The notes below the pieces were generated by a model that worked only from the letters and a program-made list of their open reading frames with translations, was not told where the DNA came from and made no database searches. Shown piece after piece: positions 1-6,390 of a stretch of 8,359 nt of DNA (positions are counted from its first letter, which is position 1; each line of letters starts with the position of its first letter). This stretch comes from Bacillota bacterium (lineage in GTDB: Bacteria > Bacillota > Desulfotomaculia > Desulfotomaculales > Desulfotomaculaceae), in assembly GCA_023481335.1 (NCBI GenBank), contig JAMCWI010000165.1, positions 1,195 to 9,553 of the forward strand, written 5' to 3'. The position numbers were made by a program, and so were the translations under genes.

Positions 1-44
1 ATAGAAAGAAGTACGTGAAGGGCAGTCACTACAATCTTTAACAC
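1..44 (-). CDS. secG: Preprotein translocase subunit SecG, N-terminal fragment
   Basis: SecG is the small membrane subunit of the SecYEG protein-export channel. Only the first 14 codons are inside the window; they read MLKIVVTALHVLLS, starting at a GTG codon (42-44). This matches the usual start of SecG, where a short Lys-containing N-terminus leads into the first of two transmembrane helices. A very strong ribosome binding site (AAAGGAGGTGA) precedes the GTG and a sigma-A promoter lies just upstream. The position directly after eno fits the eno-secG gene order known from many Firmicutes. The call rests on few residues plus promoter, RBS and synteny. The gene runs off the left edge, so its length and second helix cannot be checked. 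Confidence 0.8.
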   Translation of the reverse strand, partial: MLKIVVTALHVLLS

Positions 45-48
45 GGAG

Positions 49-59
49 TCACCTCCTTT
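49..59 (-). promoter_or_regulatory. Strong Shine-Dalgarno site that fixes the secG GTG start
   Basis: Read on the minus strand this is AAAGGAGGTGA, an almost complete match to the anti-Shine-Dalgarno end of 16S rRNA. It lies 4 bases before the GTG at 44-42, or 7 bases counting from the GGAGG core. It supports the GTG as the true start. Confidence 0.8.
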
Positions 60-80
60 ACCAGTGTAGATATCCAAGCT

Positions 81-109
81 ATTATATCACATTGTGAAAA
101 TACTGACAA
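81..109 (-). promoter_or_regulatory. Sigma-A promoter with extended -10, driving secG
   Basis: On the minus strand the -35 box is TTGTCA (109-104), followed by a 17-base spacer and a perfect -10 box TATAAT (86-81). The -10 box is preceded by TGA, giving the extended TGnTATAAT form. Transcription should start near position 74, leaving a leader of about 30 bases before the secG start codon. The -35 box begins only 16 bases after the eno stop codon. No hairpin with a T-run separates the two genes, so secG is probably served both by this promoter and by read-through from the glycolytic operon. Confidence 0.85.
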
Positions 110-125
110 CGTTAAGGGACAAATA

Positions 126-1412
126 TTAGCCGAGGTTGTACAGTCCCGCTCTGCCCTTGTACCGCGCGAGATCCCCGAGTTCCTCCTCAATGCGCAGAAG
201 CTGGTTGTACTTGGCCACCCGGTCGGAGCGGGCGGGGGCCCCTGTCTTAATCTGGCCGGCGTTTACAGCCACCACCAGGTCTGCTATGGTCGCGTCCTCG
301 GTCTCGCCGGAGCGGTGTGAGACAACAGCCGTGTATCCGGCCTGCCGGGCCATTTCGATGCAGTCGAGCGTTTCGGTGACGGTGCCGATCTGGTTCAGCT
401 TAATCAGGATGGAGTTGGCCACGCCGGACTTAATCCCCCTGTCTAAGCGCCCGGTGTTGGTGACAAAAATATCGTCACCGACGATCTGGATTTTCTTGCC
501 GAGGCGGGCGGTAAGCGCTTCCCACCCGGCCCAGTCATCTTCGGCCAGCCCGTCTTCAATGGAGATGATCGGGTACTTGTCCGCCAGCATCGCGTAGTAG
601 TCCACCATCTCAGCAGCTGTCCGGCTTTTGCCTTCGGCCTCGAAGATGTATTTCCCCTCCTTGTAAAACTCCGTCGCGGCGGCGTCGATGGCCAGGTAGA
701 TATCCTCGCCCGGGCGGTAGCCCGCCCCCTGAATGGCCTCGACGAGAACCGCCAGCGCTTCCTCGTTGGATCCCAGCATGGGGGCGAAGCCCCCCTCGTC
801 GCCGACGGAGGTGGAAAGCCCTTTCTTTTTCATTACCTTTTTTAAAGTATGGTAGACCTCGACTCCCATGCGCAGGGCTTCGCCGAAGCTGCCGGCCCCC
901 AGCGGCATGACCATGAACTCCTGGATGTCGACGTTATTGTCGGCGTGCTTGCCGCCATTTAAGACGTTCATCATCGGCGCCGGCATCACCTTCGCGTTCA
1001 CGCCCCCCAGGTATTGATACAGGGGCAGGCCCACCGACATGGCGGCGGCTTTGGCCACCGCCACCGATACCCCCAGGATTGCGTTGGCGCCAAGCTTGCT
1101 CTTATTCGGGGTACCGTCAATATCAATCATGGCGCTGTCTATACCCAGCTGGTCGGTGGCGTCCATTCCGGCTATTTCGGGCGCCAGGACGGTGTTGACA
1201 TTTTCAACAGCCTTCTCCACACCCTTTCCGAAATAGCGGCTCTCGTCCTTGTCCCGCAGCTCAATCGCCTCAAAGGCCCCGGTAGAGGCCCCGGACGGCA
1301 CGGCAAAGCGGCCCATGGCGCCGTCCTCAAGATACACTTCCACCTCCACCGTGGGGTTGCCGCGCGAGTCAAGGATCTCCCGGGCATAAACATCTTCAAT
1401 TGTCGTTGACAT
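126..1412 (-). CDS. eno: Enolase (phosphopyruvate hydratase)
   Basis: Enolase converts 2-phosphoglycerate to phosphoenolpyruvate in the cytoplasm, using Mg2+. The protein has 428 residues, the normal family length. Visible landmarks are the N-terminal REILDSRGNPTVEVEV block (11-26), SGAST in the mobile loop (40-44), GDEGGFAP (204-211, with catalytic Glu206), the metal ligands Asp243, Glu286 (SIEDG) and Asp313 (GDD), and the signature LIKLNQIGTVTET (336-348) with catalytic Lys338. SHRSGE follows at 365-370. The ATG at 1412 is preceded by AAGGAGG on the minus strand (1430-1424) with an 11-base gap. Eno is the last gene of the gap-pgk-tpiA-gpmI-eno series, 153 bp after gpmI. That spacer holds a short repeat element but no recognisable terminator, so eno is probably in the same transcript, although a separate promoter is not excluded. 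Confidence 0.97.
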   Translation of the reverse strand: MSTTIEDVYAREILDSRGNPTVEVEVYLEDGAMGRFAVPSGASTGAFEAIELRDKDESRYFGKGVEKAVENVNTVLAPEIAGMDATDQLGIDSAMIDIDGTPNKSKLGANAILGVSVAVAKAAAMSVGLPLYQYLGGVNAKVMPAPMMNVLNGGKHADNNVDIQEFMVMPLGAGSFGEALRMGVEVYHTLKKVMKKKGLSTSVGDEGGFAPMLGSNEEALAVLVEAIQGAGYRPGEDIYLAIDAAATEFYKEGKYIFEAEGKSRTAAEMVDYYAMLADKYPIISIEDGLAEDDWAGWEALTARLGKKIQIVGDDIFVTNTGRLDRGIKSGVANSILIKLNQIGTVTETLDCIEMARQAGYTAVVSHRSGETEDATIADLVVAVNAGQIKTGAPARSDRVAKYNQLLRIEEELGDLARYKGRAGLYNLG

Positions 1413-1434
1413 TAATTAAAAAACCTCCTTTTTT

Positions 1435-1506
1435 GGGGTCAGGCTTTACTTTACTTTCTTTTACCCTTTAATTCATGGTGCCTGTTTAATTCATGGTGCC
1501 TGTCCC
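1435..1506. repeat. Intergenic repeat element with tandem 18-bp unit and inverted ends
   Basis: This lies in the gpmI-eno spacer. On the plus strand the unit TTTAATTCATGGTGCCTG occurs twice in direct tandem (1467-1484 and 1485-1502). The outer ends are a near-perfect inverted pair: GGGTCAGGC at 1436-1444 and GCCTGTCCC at 1498-1506 (8 of 9 match when one is reversed). Between them is a pyrimidine-rich stretch (TTTACTTTACTTTC). This resembles the short G-run-edged repeats scattered between genes in many genomes and sometimes mobilised by IS200-like REP transposases, but no transposase is present. That assignment is by resemblance only. Confidence 0.6.
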
Positions 1507-1565
1507 TTCACTTATTTACTTATTTATTTAAGCTATCGGATTATTTTCCTTTTCAGACGACCTAA

Positions 1566-3137
1566 TTATTTTTCTTTTATTTTCCAGGCGTCCGACGGCC
1601 GGATAAGGCTTTCCCCGGTCATCTCAGCCGGCTTCGGCAGGCCAAGCAGTTCAAGCATGGTCGGGGCGATATCCTCCAAGCGGCCATCCTTTAAGGCTAC
1701 CCCGGCCGTATCCCCGCGGATAAAAATTAAGGGCGTTGAGTTAGTGGTGTGGGCGGTGTGCGGGTGGCCGTTCTCTTCCTCCATCTCTTCAGCGTTGCCG
1801 TGGTCCGCCGTGATCAGGACGGCGCCGCCCCTTTCCAGGGAAGCCCGGACCAGGCGGCCCAGGCACTCATCCACAGTCTCAACGGCCCTCACCGCCGCTC
1901 CCATATCCCCGGTATGGCCGACCATATCCGCGTTTGCATAGTTCATGATGATCACTTTAAACTTGTCCAGCACGAGCTGTTTTAAAAAAGTGCCTGTTAC
2001 CTCATAGGCGCTCATATCCGGCTTCAAGTCATAAGTAGCCACCTTTGGCGACGGGATCAGGATGCGCTCTTCGCCGGGGTTGGGCTTTTCCACACCTCCG
2101 TTGAAGAAAAATGTAACGTGGGCATACTTTTCCGTCTCGGCCAGGCGGAGCTGAGGAATACCTTTCCTGCCCAATATTTCTCCGAGAGTGTTATGTATGG
2201 TCTGCGGCTTGAAGGCCACCGGGGCCTCGATAGTAATATCATAGCTGGTCATGCAGGTGAAATGCACCCGGGGATAGCCGGTCCGCCTGGTAAAACCGGC
2301 AAAATTCCTGTCCACGAAGGCGCGGGTGAACTGGCGCGCCCGGTCCGGGCGGAAGTTAAAAAAGATAACGGCGTCATTTTCCGACACTACCGCCACAGGT
2401 TCACCAGACTCCCGGACAATTACGGTGGGCTGGATAAATTCGTCGGTCTCACCACGGGCGTAGCCCATTTCAACCGCTTCCACAGGTACGGAAGCGCTTA
2501 TGCCATCACCAAAAACCATGGCGTTATATGCCCGCTCGGTCCGCTCCCAGCGCTTATCGCGGTCCATTGCATAGTAACGCCCCATTACCGTCGCGACCGA
2601 CCCAAAGCCGTGTTCGGCAAACTTGCGGCCGAGCGGCTCGAAATACTCCCTGGCGTTATCGGGCGGCACGTCCCGCCCGTCCAGAAAGGCGTGCACGAAA
2701 ACCCTGCTCAAACCTTCCCGCGCCGCCATTTCCAGTAAGGCAAAAAGGTGGTCGATGTGGCTGTGCACCCCGCCGTTTGACAAAAGGCCCATCAGGTGCA
2801 GGGCTGTATCGTTCTTCTTGGCGTGGTTAACCGCGTCGAGTAAAACCTTATTCTTAAAAAAGCTCCCGTTGCGGATGTCGCGGGTGATGCGGGTTAATTC
2901 CTGGTAAACCACCCGCCCGGCGCCCATATTCAAGTGGCCCACTTCCGAGTTGCCCATCTGCCCCTCAGGCAGGCCGACGTCCTCCCCCGAAGTGGAGATC
3001 CGGCAGTGAGGGTAAGCGGCAAGAAAGCTCTTCATATTGGGCAGGCTCGCCCGGGCAATGGCGTTTCCTTCCATATGTTCGCTCAAGCCCCACCCGTCCA
3101 GGATCACAAGTACGAGCGGGGTATTATGGAGTTCCAA
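1566..3137 (-). CDS. gpmI: 2,3-bisphosphoglycerate-independent phosphoglycerate mutase
   Basis: This enzyme interconverts 3- and 2-phosphoglycerate in the cytoplasm through a phosphoserine intermediate, with two Mn2+ ions. From the chosen start it has 523 residues, close to the usual length of about 510-515. Key residues are Asp14 (ILDGWG), the nucleophile Ser64 in MGNSEVGHLNMGAGR (61-75), the His125 region GGVHSH, GRDVPPD (154-160), Asp404 and His408 (NADMVGHTG), Asp445-His446 (TADHGN) and His463. The start is placed at TTG (3137-3135), giving MELHNTPLVLVILDGWG. It has GGGAGG 7 bases upstream, and the conserved VLVILDGWG begins right after it. An in-frame ATG at 3209 would add 24 residues, overlap the end of tpiA and translate a repeat-rich spacer (…SPTTNDQPPTT…); it lacks a ribosome binding site and family similarity, so I reject it. 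Confidence 0.95.
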   Translation of the reverse strand: MELHNTPLVLVILDGWGLSEHMEGNAIARASLPNMKSFLAAYPHCRISTSGEDVGLPEGQMGNSEVGHLNMGAGRVVYQELTRITRDIRNGSFFKNKVLLDAVNHAKKNDTALHLMGLLSNGGVHSHIDHLFALLEMAAREGLSRVFVHAFLDGRDVPPDNAREYFEPLGRKFAEHGFGSVATVMGRYYAMDRDKRWERTERAYNAMVFGDGISASVPVEAVEMGYARGETDEFIQPTVIVRESGEPVAVVSENDAVIFFNFRPDRARQFTRAFVDRNFAGFTRRTGYPRVHFTCMTSYDITIEAPVAFKPQTIHNTLGEILGRKGIPQLRLAETEKYAHVTFFFNGGVEKPNPGEERILIPSPKVATYDLKPDMSAYEVTGTFLKQLVLDKFKVIIMNYANADMVGHTGDMGAAVRAVETVDECLGRLVRASLERGGAVLITADHGNAEEMEEENGHPHTAHTTNSTPLIFIRGDTAGVALKDGRLEDIAPTMLELLGLPKPAEMTGESLIRPSDAWKIKEK

Positions 3138-3144
3138 TAAAAAA

Positions 3145-3150
3145 CCTCCC
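3145..3150 (-). promoter_or_regulatory. Ribosome binding site that decides the gpmI start
   Basis: GGGAGG on the minus strand, 7 bases before the TTG at 3137. It supports a TTG start for gpmI over the upstream ATG at 3209. Confidence 0.75.
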
Positions 3151-3199
3151 AGTCTGGTGGTGGGTGGTTGGTCGTTGGTGGTTGGGGACCAACGACTAA
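3151..3199. repeat. TTGGT-rich spacer repeat with a 9-bp hairpin after tpiA
   Basis: The tpiA-gpmI spacer is built from repeated GGTTGG/GTTGGT words on the plus strand. It contains a perfect 9-bp inverted repeat, GTCGTTGGT (3171-3179) and ACCAACGAC (3188-3196), around an 8-base loop. In the mRNA this forms a hairpin immediately after the tpiA stop codon, but no T-run follows, so it is not a canonical terminator. The word TTGGTGGTTG (3175-3184) recurs exactly in the pgk-tpiA spacer (3971-3980). Confidence 0.6.
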
Positions 3200-3955
3200 C
3201 TACCCGCATGCTTTTATTATTCCCGCAAAGCTGTCGACCTTAAGACTGGCGCCTCCTACCAGCGCCCCGTCGATATCGGGCTGAGACATAAGCCCGGCGG
3301 CGTTTTCCGGCTTCACGCTGCCTCCGTATTGAATGCGGACGCCGTATGCCGCAACGTCGCCGAAGCTGTCGCGGACCAGCGTCCGGATAAAGGCGATAAC
3401 CTGCTGGGCGTCAGCCTCGGTGGCGGTCCTGCCGGTGCCGATAGCCCAGACCGGTTCATAAGCGATGACGAGGCCCGCCACCTGCTCCGGCTTCAGACCC
3501 GCCAGGGCCGCCCCGGTTTGGCTTTGCACAACTTTTTCGGTGATGCCGGCCTCGCGCTCCTGCAGGAGTTCCCCCACGCAAATAATGGGGACCAGCCCGT
3601 GCAAAAGGGCTGCTTTTACTTTCCGGTTGACGTTTTCGTCAGTTTCCTGGAAGTACTGCCGCCGCTCGGAGTGGCCGGCGATTACGTAGCTGCAGCCGGC
3701 GTCGACGAGCATTGCGGGGGATATTTCACCGGTGTAAGCGCCCTCCGCCTCCCAAAAAACGTCCTGGGCGCCTACGGCCACAGAGCTTCCTTTAAGCTCA
3801 CCCGCGACCGCGGCCAGGGCTGCAAAAGGGGGGCAGACCGCCGCCTCTACTCCTTTAAAGCCGGCCGCGGCCTCTTTCAAAGCGCGGGCGAAGGCCACTG
3901 CCTCCGCCAGAGTTTTGTACATTTTCCAGTTTCCCGCGATAAGAGGTACCCGCAA
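3200..3955 (-). CDS. tpiA: Triosephosphate isomerase
   Basis: This enzyme interconverts dihydroxyacetone phosphate and glyceraldehyde 3-phosphate. The protein has 251 residues, normal for the single-domain TIM barrel. The N-terminal RVPLIAGNWKM carries Asn9 and Lys11, the electrophile His95 is in AGHSERR (93-99), and the general base Glu167 is in AYEPVWAIGTG (165-175), which is also the start of the mobile loop. The phosphate-binding segments YGGSV (210-214) and GALVGGASL (230-238) are present. The start is TTG (3955-3953): an in-frame TAA lies only two codons upstream, so no earlier start is possible, and the next Met is inside the conserved GNWKM motif. GGGGGTG lies 6 bases upstream as a reasonable ribosome binding site. 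Spacers of 45 bp to pgk and 62 bp to gpmI indicate co-transcription. Confidence 0.97.
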   Translation of the reverse strand: MRVPLIAGNWKMYKTLAEAVAFARALKEAAAGFKGVEAAVCPPFAALAAVAGELKGSSVAVGAQDVFWEAEGAYTGEISPAMLVDAGCSYVIAGHSERRQYFQETDENVNRKVKAALLHGLVPIICVGELLQEREAGITEKVVQSQTGAALAGLKPEQVAGLVIAYEPVWAIGTGRTATEADAQQVIAFIRTLVRDSFGDVAAYGVRIQYGGSVKPENAAGLMSQPDIDGALVGGASLKVDSFAGIIKACG

Positions 3956-4000
3956 TATTTACACCCCCGTTTGGTGGTTGATGGTTGGAACGACCAAAAT
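3956..4000. repeat. TTGGTGGTTG-type repeat in the pgk-tpiA spacer; carries the tpiA ribosome binding site
   Basis: The 45-bp spacer contains, on the plus strand, TTGGTGGTTG (3971-3980), then ATGGTTGG and AACGACC. This is the same vocabulary as the next spacer (3151-3199). The tpiA ribosome binding site GGGGGTG (minus strand, 3968-3962) sits at its downstream edge. No promoter or terminator is apparent. Confidence 0.5.
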
Positions 4001-5185
4001 TTATTTATCCAGAAGTGACTCGACGCCGGGGAGCTGTTTGCCTTCAAGAAATTCTAGAGAGGCCCCGCCGCCTGTAGAGATATGGGTGATCCGGCCGGCC
4101 ACTCCGGCCTGTTTTACCGCGGAAACCGTGTCGCCGCCGCCTACCAGGGTGGTGGCGTCAAGGCCTGCCAGTACCCGGGCGATAGCAAGGGTCCCCGCGG
4201 CAAAGGGCGCCATTTCAAATACTCCCATCGGCCCATTCCAGACAACGGTTTTTGCTCTTTTTAAAGATCCGGCGAAGAGATCCACCGATTTTTCACCAAT
4301 ATCCAAAGCCATCCACTCTGCGGGAATCTGGCCGACCGGGACGGTTTTCGGCTGGGCGTCGGGCGCCGCCGCCGGGGCCGCGACCACGTCCACGGGGAGC
4401 AATAAATTTACCCCTTTTGCCCTGGCCTCATTTAAAAGCCCCCTGGCAAGATCCACCTTGTCCGCTTCCAAGAGCGACTTGCCCACGTCGTTTCCCTGTG
4501 CCCGCAGGAATGTATTAGCCATGCCGCCGCCTATTATCAGCGTGTCGACCTTGCCCAGCAGGTTGGAAACTACCGCTATCTTGTCCGATACCTTGGCGCC
4601 CCCGAGGATGGCGGCAAATGGCCGGGCCGGATTCTCCAGTAGTTTGCCGAGGTGATTCAGTTCCTTTTCCATTAAAAAACCGGCCACAGCTGGCAGGAAT
4701 TCCGCTACGCCTTCCGTGGAGGCGTGGGCCCGGTGGGCCGTTCCAAACGCGTCGTTAACAAACACGTCGGCAAGAGCGGCCAGGCGCCGGGCAAATTTTT
4801 CGTCGTTTTTTTCCTCCTCCTGGTAAAACCGGACGTTTTCGAGCAGGATGACGTCCCCCTGCTGCATCTTTTCTATTGCTTCCCGCGGTACCTCACCGAC
4901 ACAGTCGTCGATTTTCTTCACCTGTGTGCCTAAGAGTTCGGAGAGGCGCGCAGCCACCGGATCCATCGCATACTTATCGTCCACCCTGCCTTTGGGCCGG
5001 CCCAGGTGCGAAATTAGAATTACCTTTGCCCCCTGGCCGGTGAGGTACCTGATCGTCGGCAGCGCCTCGCGGATCCTGGTATCATCCGTAACCTTACCGT
5101 TTTTATCGAGGGGGACGTTAAAATCGACCCGCACCAACACCCGCTTACCGGCAACCTCAATGTCCCGTATCGTCTTTTTAGCCAT
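4001..5185 (-). CDS. pgk: Phosphoglycerate kinase
   Basis: This enzyme transfers the acyl phosphate of 1,3-bisphosphoglycerate to ADP, making ATP and 3-phosphoglycerate. The length of 394 residues is typical for bacteria. The N-terminal domain shows RVLVRVDFNVP (15-25), DDTRIREALPTI (34-45) and HLGRPKG (60-66). The C-terminal nucleotide-binding domain shows GGAKVSDKI (195-203), GGGMANTFL (219-227), WNGPMGVFE (316-324), GGGDTV (349-354) and STGGGASLE (370-378). A small Ala/Pro-rich stretch (AAPAAAPDAQP, 269-279) follows the PVDVV strand; it looks like a surface loop. The ATG at 5185 has GGGGTGAT immediately upstream, matching the anti-Shine-Dalgarno sequence at most positions. Only 17 bp separate pgk from gap, so the two are almost certainly co-transcribed. 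Confidence 0.98.
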   Translation of the reverse strand: MAKKTIRDIEVAGKRVLVRVDFNVPLDKNGKVTDDTRIREALPTIRYLTGQGAKVILISHLGRPKGRVDDKYAMDPVAARLSELLGTQVKKIDDCVGEVPREAIEKMQQGDVILLENVRFYQEEEKNDEKFARRLAALADVFVNDAFGTAHRAHASTEGVAEFLPAVAGFLMEKELNHLGKLLENPARPFAAILGGAKVSDKIAVVSNLLGKVDTLIIGGGMANTFLRAQGNDVGKSLLEADKVDLARGLLNEARAKGVNLLLPVDVVAAPAAAPDAQPKTVPVGQIPAEWMALDIGEKSVDLFAGSLKRAKTVVWNGPMGVFEMAPFAAGTLAIARVLAGLDATTLVGGGDTVSAVKQAGVAGRITHISTGGGASLEFLEGKQLPGVESLLDK

Positions 5186-5202
5186 AGGATCACCCCAATT
5201 TT

Positions 5203-6234
5203 TTACAGTCCCTTCGAGGCCATAAAGGTTATCAGGTCAAGCACCCGGTTTGAGTAACCCCACTCGTTGTCGTACCAGGCTACCACCTTTATCATGTTCT
5301 CCCCTATCACCATGGTTGAAAGGGAGTCAATTATGGTGGAGTGGGGGTCGCCGTTAAAGTCGATTGACACCAGGGGGAGTTCGCAGTAGGCCATAATCCC
5401 TTTCAAATCCCCCTCGGCCGCTTCTTTGAGCGCCCCGTTTACCCCTTCCACCGTAACCGTGCAGGACAACTCGGCGACCAGGTCGATTACCGAAACATTC
5501 GGCGTTGGGACGCGCATAGAAAACCCGTTCAGCTTTCCTTTCAATTCCGGGAGTACCAGCGCCACGGCCCTGGCGGCGCCGGTCGTGGTGGGAATAATCG
5601 AAAGGGTGGCCGCCCTTGCCCTTCTTAAATCCCGGTGCGGCATATCGAGAAGCTGCTGGTCGTTAGTATAGGCGTGGACCGTAGTCACCAAGCCCTTTAC
5701 AATCCCGAACTTCCGGTGCAGCACCTTCGCCAGGGGCGCCAGGCAGTTGGTGGTGCAGGAGGCATTGGAAACAACATAATCCCTGGCCGGGTCATACTTT
5801 TCCTGGTTGACTCCCATAACGAAAGTGGAGCATTCGCCTTTGGCCGGGGCGCTTAAAACCACCCTTTTGGCGCCGGCGTCGAGGTGTTTGGAAGCCTGGG
5901 CCGGGTCGTTGAACTTACCGGTGGCTTCCACCACGACCTCCACCCCAAGGTCCCGCCAGGGCAGGGCGCCGGGGTCGCCTTCCGCCATCAGCGCTACTTC
6001 TTTCCCGTCAATAACTATGTTATTAGCCGAAACCCTTAAATCGGCATCAAAAACACCATGCACCGAGTCATACTTCAGTAAATGCGCCACAGAACCGGCG
6101 TAACTGTCGGTGAACGGAATCCGGCGCGACTTGTGATTGACGGCGACCACCTCAAAATCTTTGCGCTTCAAAGCCGCCCTCAGAACATCGCGCCCGATTC
6201 TACCGAGCCCGTTTATGGCTATTTTACACCCCAA
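5203..6234 (-). CDS. gap: Glyceraldehyde-3-phosphate dehydrogenase, type I
   Basis: This enzyme oxidises and phosphorylates glyceraldehyde 3-phosphate to 1,3-bisphosphoglycerate with reduction of NAD(P)+. The 343 residues are slightly longer than the usual ~335. The Rossmann motif INGLGRIGR is at 7-15, the catalytic Cys160 in SNASCTTNCLAP (156-167), its partner His187 in TTVHAYT (184-190), and WYDNEWGYSNR (320-330) near the C-terminus. The start is TTG (6234-6232), 10 bases after AAAGGAG. No better in-frame start is near, and the protein then begins MGCKIAING as the family does. Oddities: the segment after strand beta-2 reads VAVNHKSRRIPFTDS instead of the usual VAVND, so the Asp that favours NAD+ over NADP+ is replaced by His with basic residues following, and the loop is a few residues longer. 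The later LDMPHRDLRRARAA keeps the Pro typical of NAD+ enzymes. Cofactor preference is therefore uncertain. It is the first gene of the glycolytic operon. Confidence 0.97.
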   Translation of the reverse strand: MGCKIAINGLGRIGRDVLRAALKRKDFEVVAVNHKSRRIPFTDSYAGSVAHLLKYDSVHGVFDADLRVSANNIVIDGKEVALMAEGDPGALPWRDLGVEVVVEATGKFNDPAQASKHLDAGAKRVVLSAPAKGECSTFVMGVNQEKYDPARDYVVSNASCTTNCLAPLAKVLHRKFGIVKGLVTTVHAYTNDQQLLDMPHRDLRRARAATLSIIPTTTGAARAVALVLPELKGKLNGFSMRVPTPNVSVIDLVAELSCTVTVEGVNGALKEAAEGDLKGIMAYCELPLVSIDFNGDPHSTIIDSLSTMVIGENMIKVVAWYDNEWGYSNRVLDLITFMASKGL

Positions 6235-6244
6235 AACAAACCCG

Positions 6245-6251
6245 CTCCTTT
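6245..6251 (-). promoter_or_regulatory. Ribosome binding site for the gap TTG start
   Basis: AAAGGAG on the minus strand, 10 bases before the TTG at 6234. The in-frame codons between them (GTT, TTT, GGG) are not starts, so the site supports TTG. Confidence 0.7.
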
Positions 6252-6252
6252 C

Positions 6253-6297
6253 ACTAGTATGCCTTATTCACCACATTTTATGAAATTAGTATGCCTT
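6253..6297. promoter_or_regulatory. Paired 13-bp direct repeats upstream of gap, candidate operator
   Basis: On the plus strand A(C/T)TAGTATGCCTT occurs at 6253-6265 and 6285-6297, matching at 12 of 13 positions. The copies begin 32 bp apart, close to three helical turns. The near copy abuts the gap ribosome binding site and the far copy overlaps a TATAAA (6301-6296, minus strand) that could be a -10 box, although no -35 box at 16-18 bp spacing supports it. Lying between the rpoN terminator and gap, the pair is well placed to control the glycolytic operon. The binding protein is unknown. The sequence does not resemble the CggR operator as I know it. Confidence 0.4.
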
Positions 6298-6348
6298 TAT
6301 ATTCTTCACCGAGCCTTAAAGTTCCTTTTCAAAACAAATATTCCTGGT

Positions 6349-6383
6349 AAAAAAATAGGGCGCCGACCATTATGTCGGCACCC
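6349..6383 (-). terminator. Rho-independent terminator after rpoN
   Basis: Read on the minus strand, GGGTGCCGAC (6383-6374) pairs with GTCGGCGCCC (6367-6358) in a 10-bp stem with one G-U pair and a 6-base loop. TA and a run of seven T (6355-6349) follow. It lies 100 bp after the rpoN stop and 114 bp before the gap start, so rpoN transcripts should end here and the gap operon needs its own promoter in 6253-6348. Confidence 0.85.
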
Positions 6384-6390
6384 GGGGTGT

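Noticed and set aside
3171..3196. Hairpin after tpiA as an intrinsic terminator
   Set aside because: The 9-bp stem is perfect but no T-run follows, and gpmI lies directly downstream in an operon layout.
3329..4018. 229-codon plus-strand frame opposite tpiA
   Set aside because: It is antisense to a complete, clearly conserved gene; long antisense frames are common in GC-rich coding DNA. The same applies to the frame at 2118-2738 opposite gpmI.
268..6234. A new defence, phage or other undescribed gene system
   Set aside because: Every gene here is a well-known housekeeping family with intact catalytic motifs; the only unusual content is in repeats and spacers.
6296..6332. TTGAAA and TATAAA upstream of gap as a sigma-A promoter
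   Set aside because: The two boxes are 25 bases apart, far beyond the usable 16-18, so only the -10-like box is mentioned.
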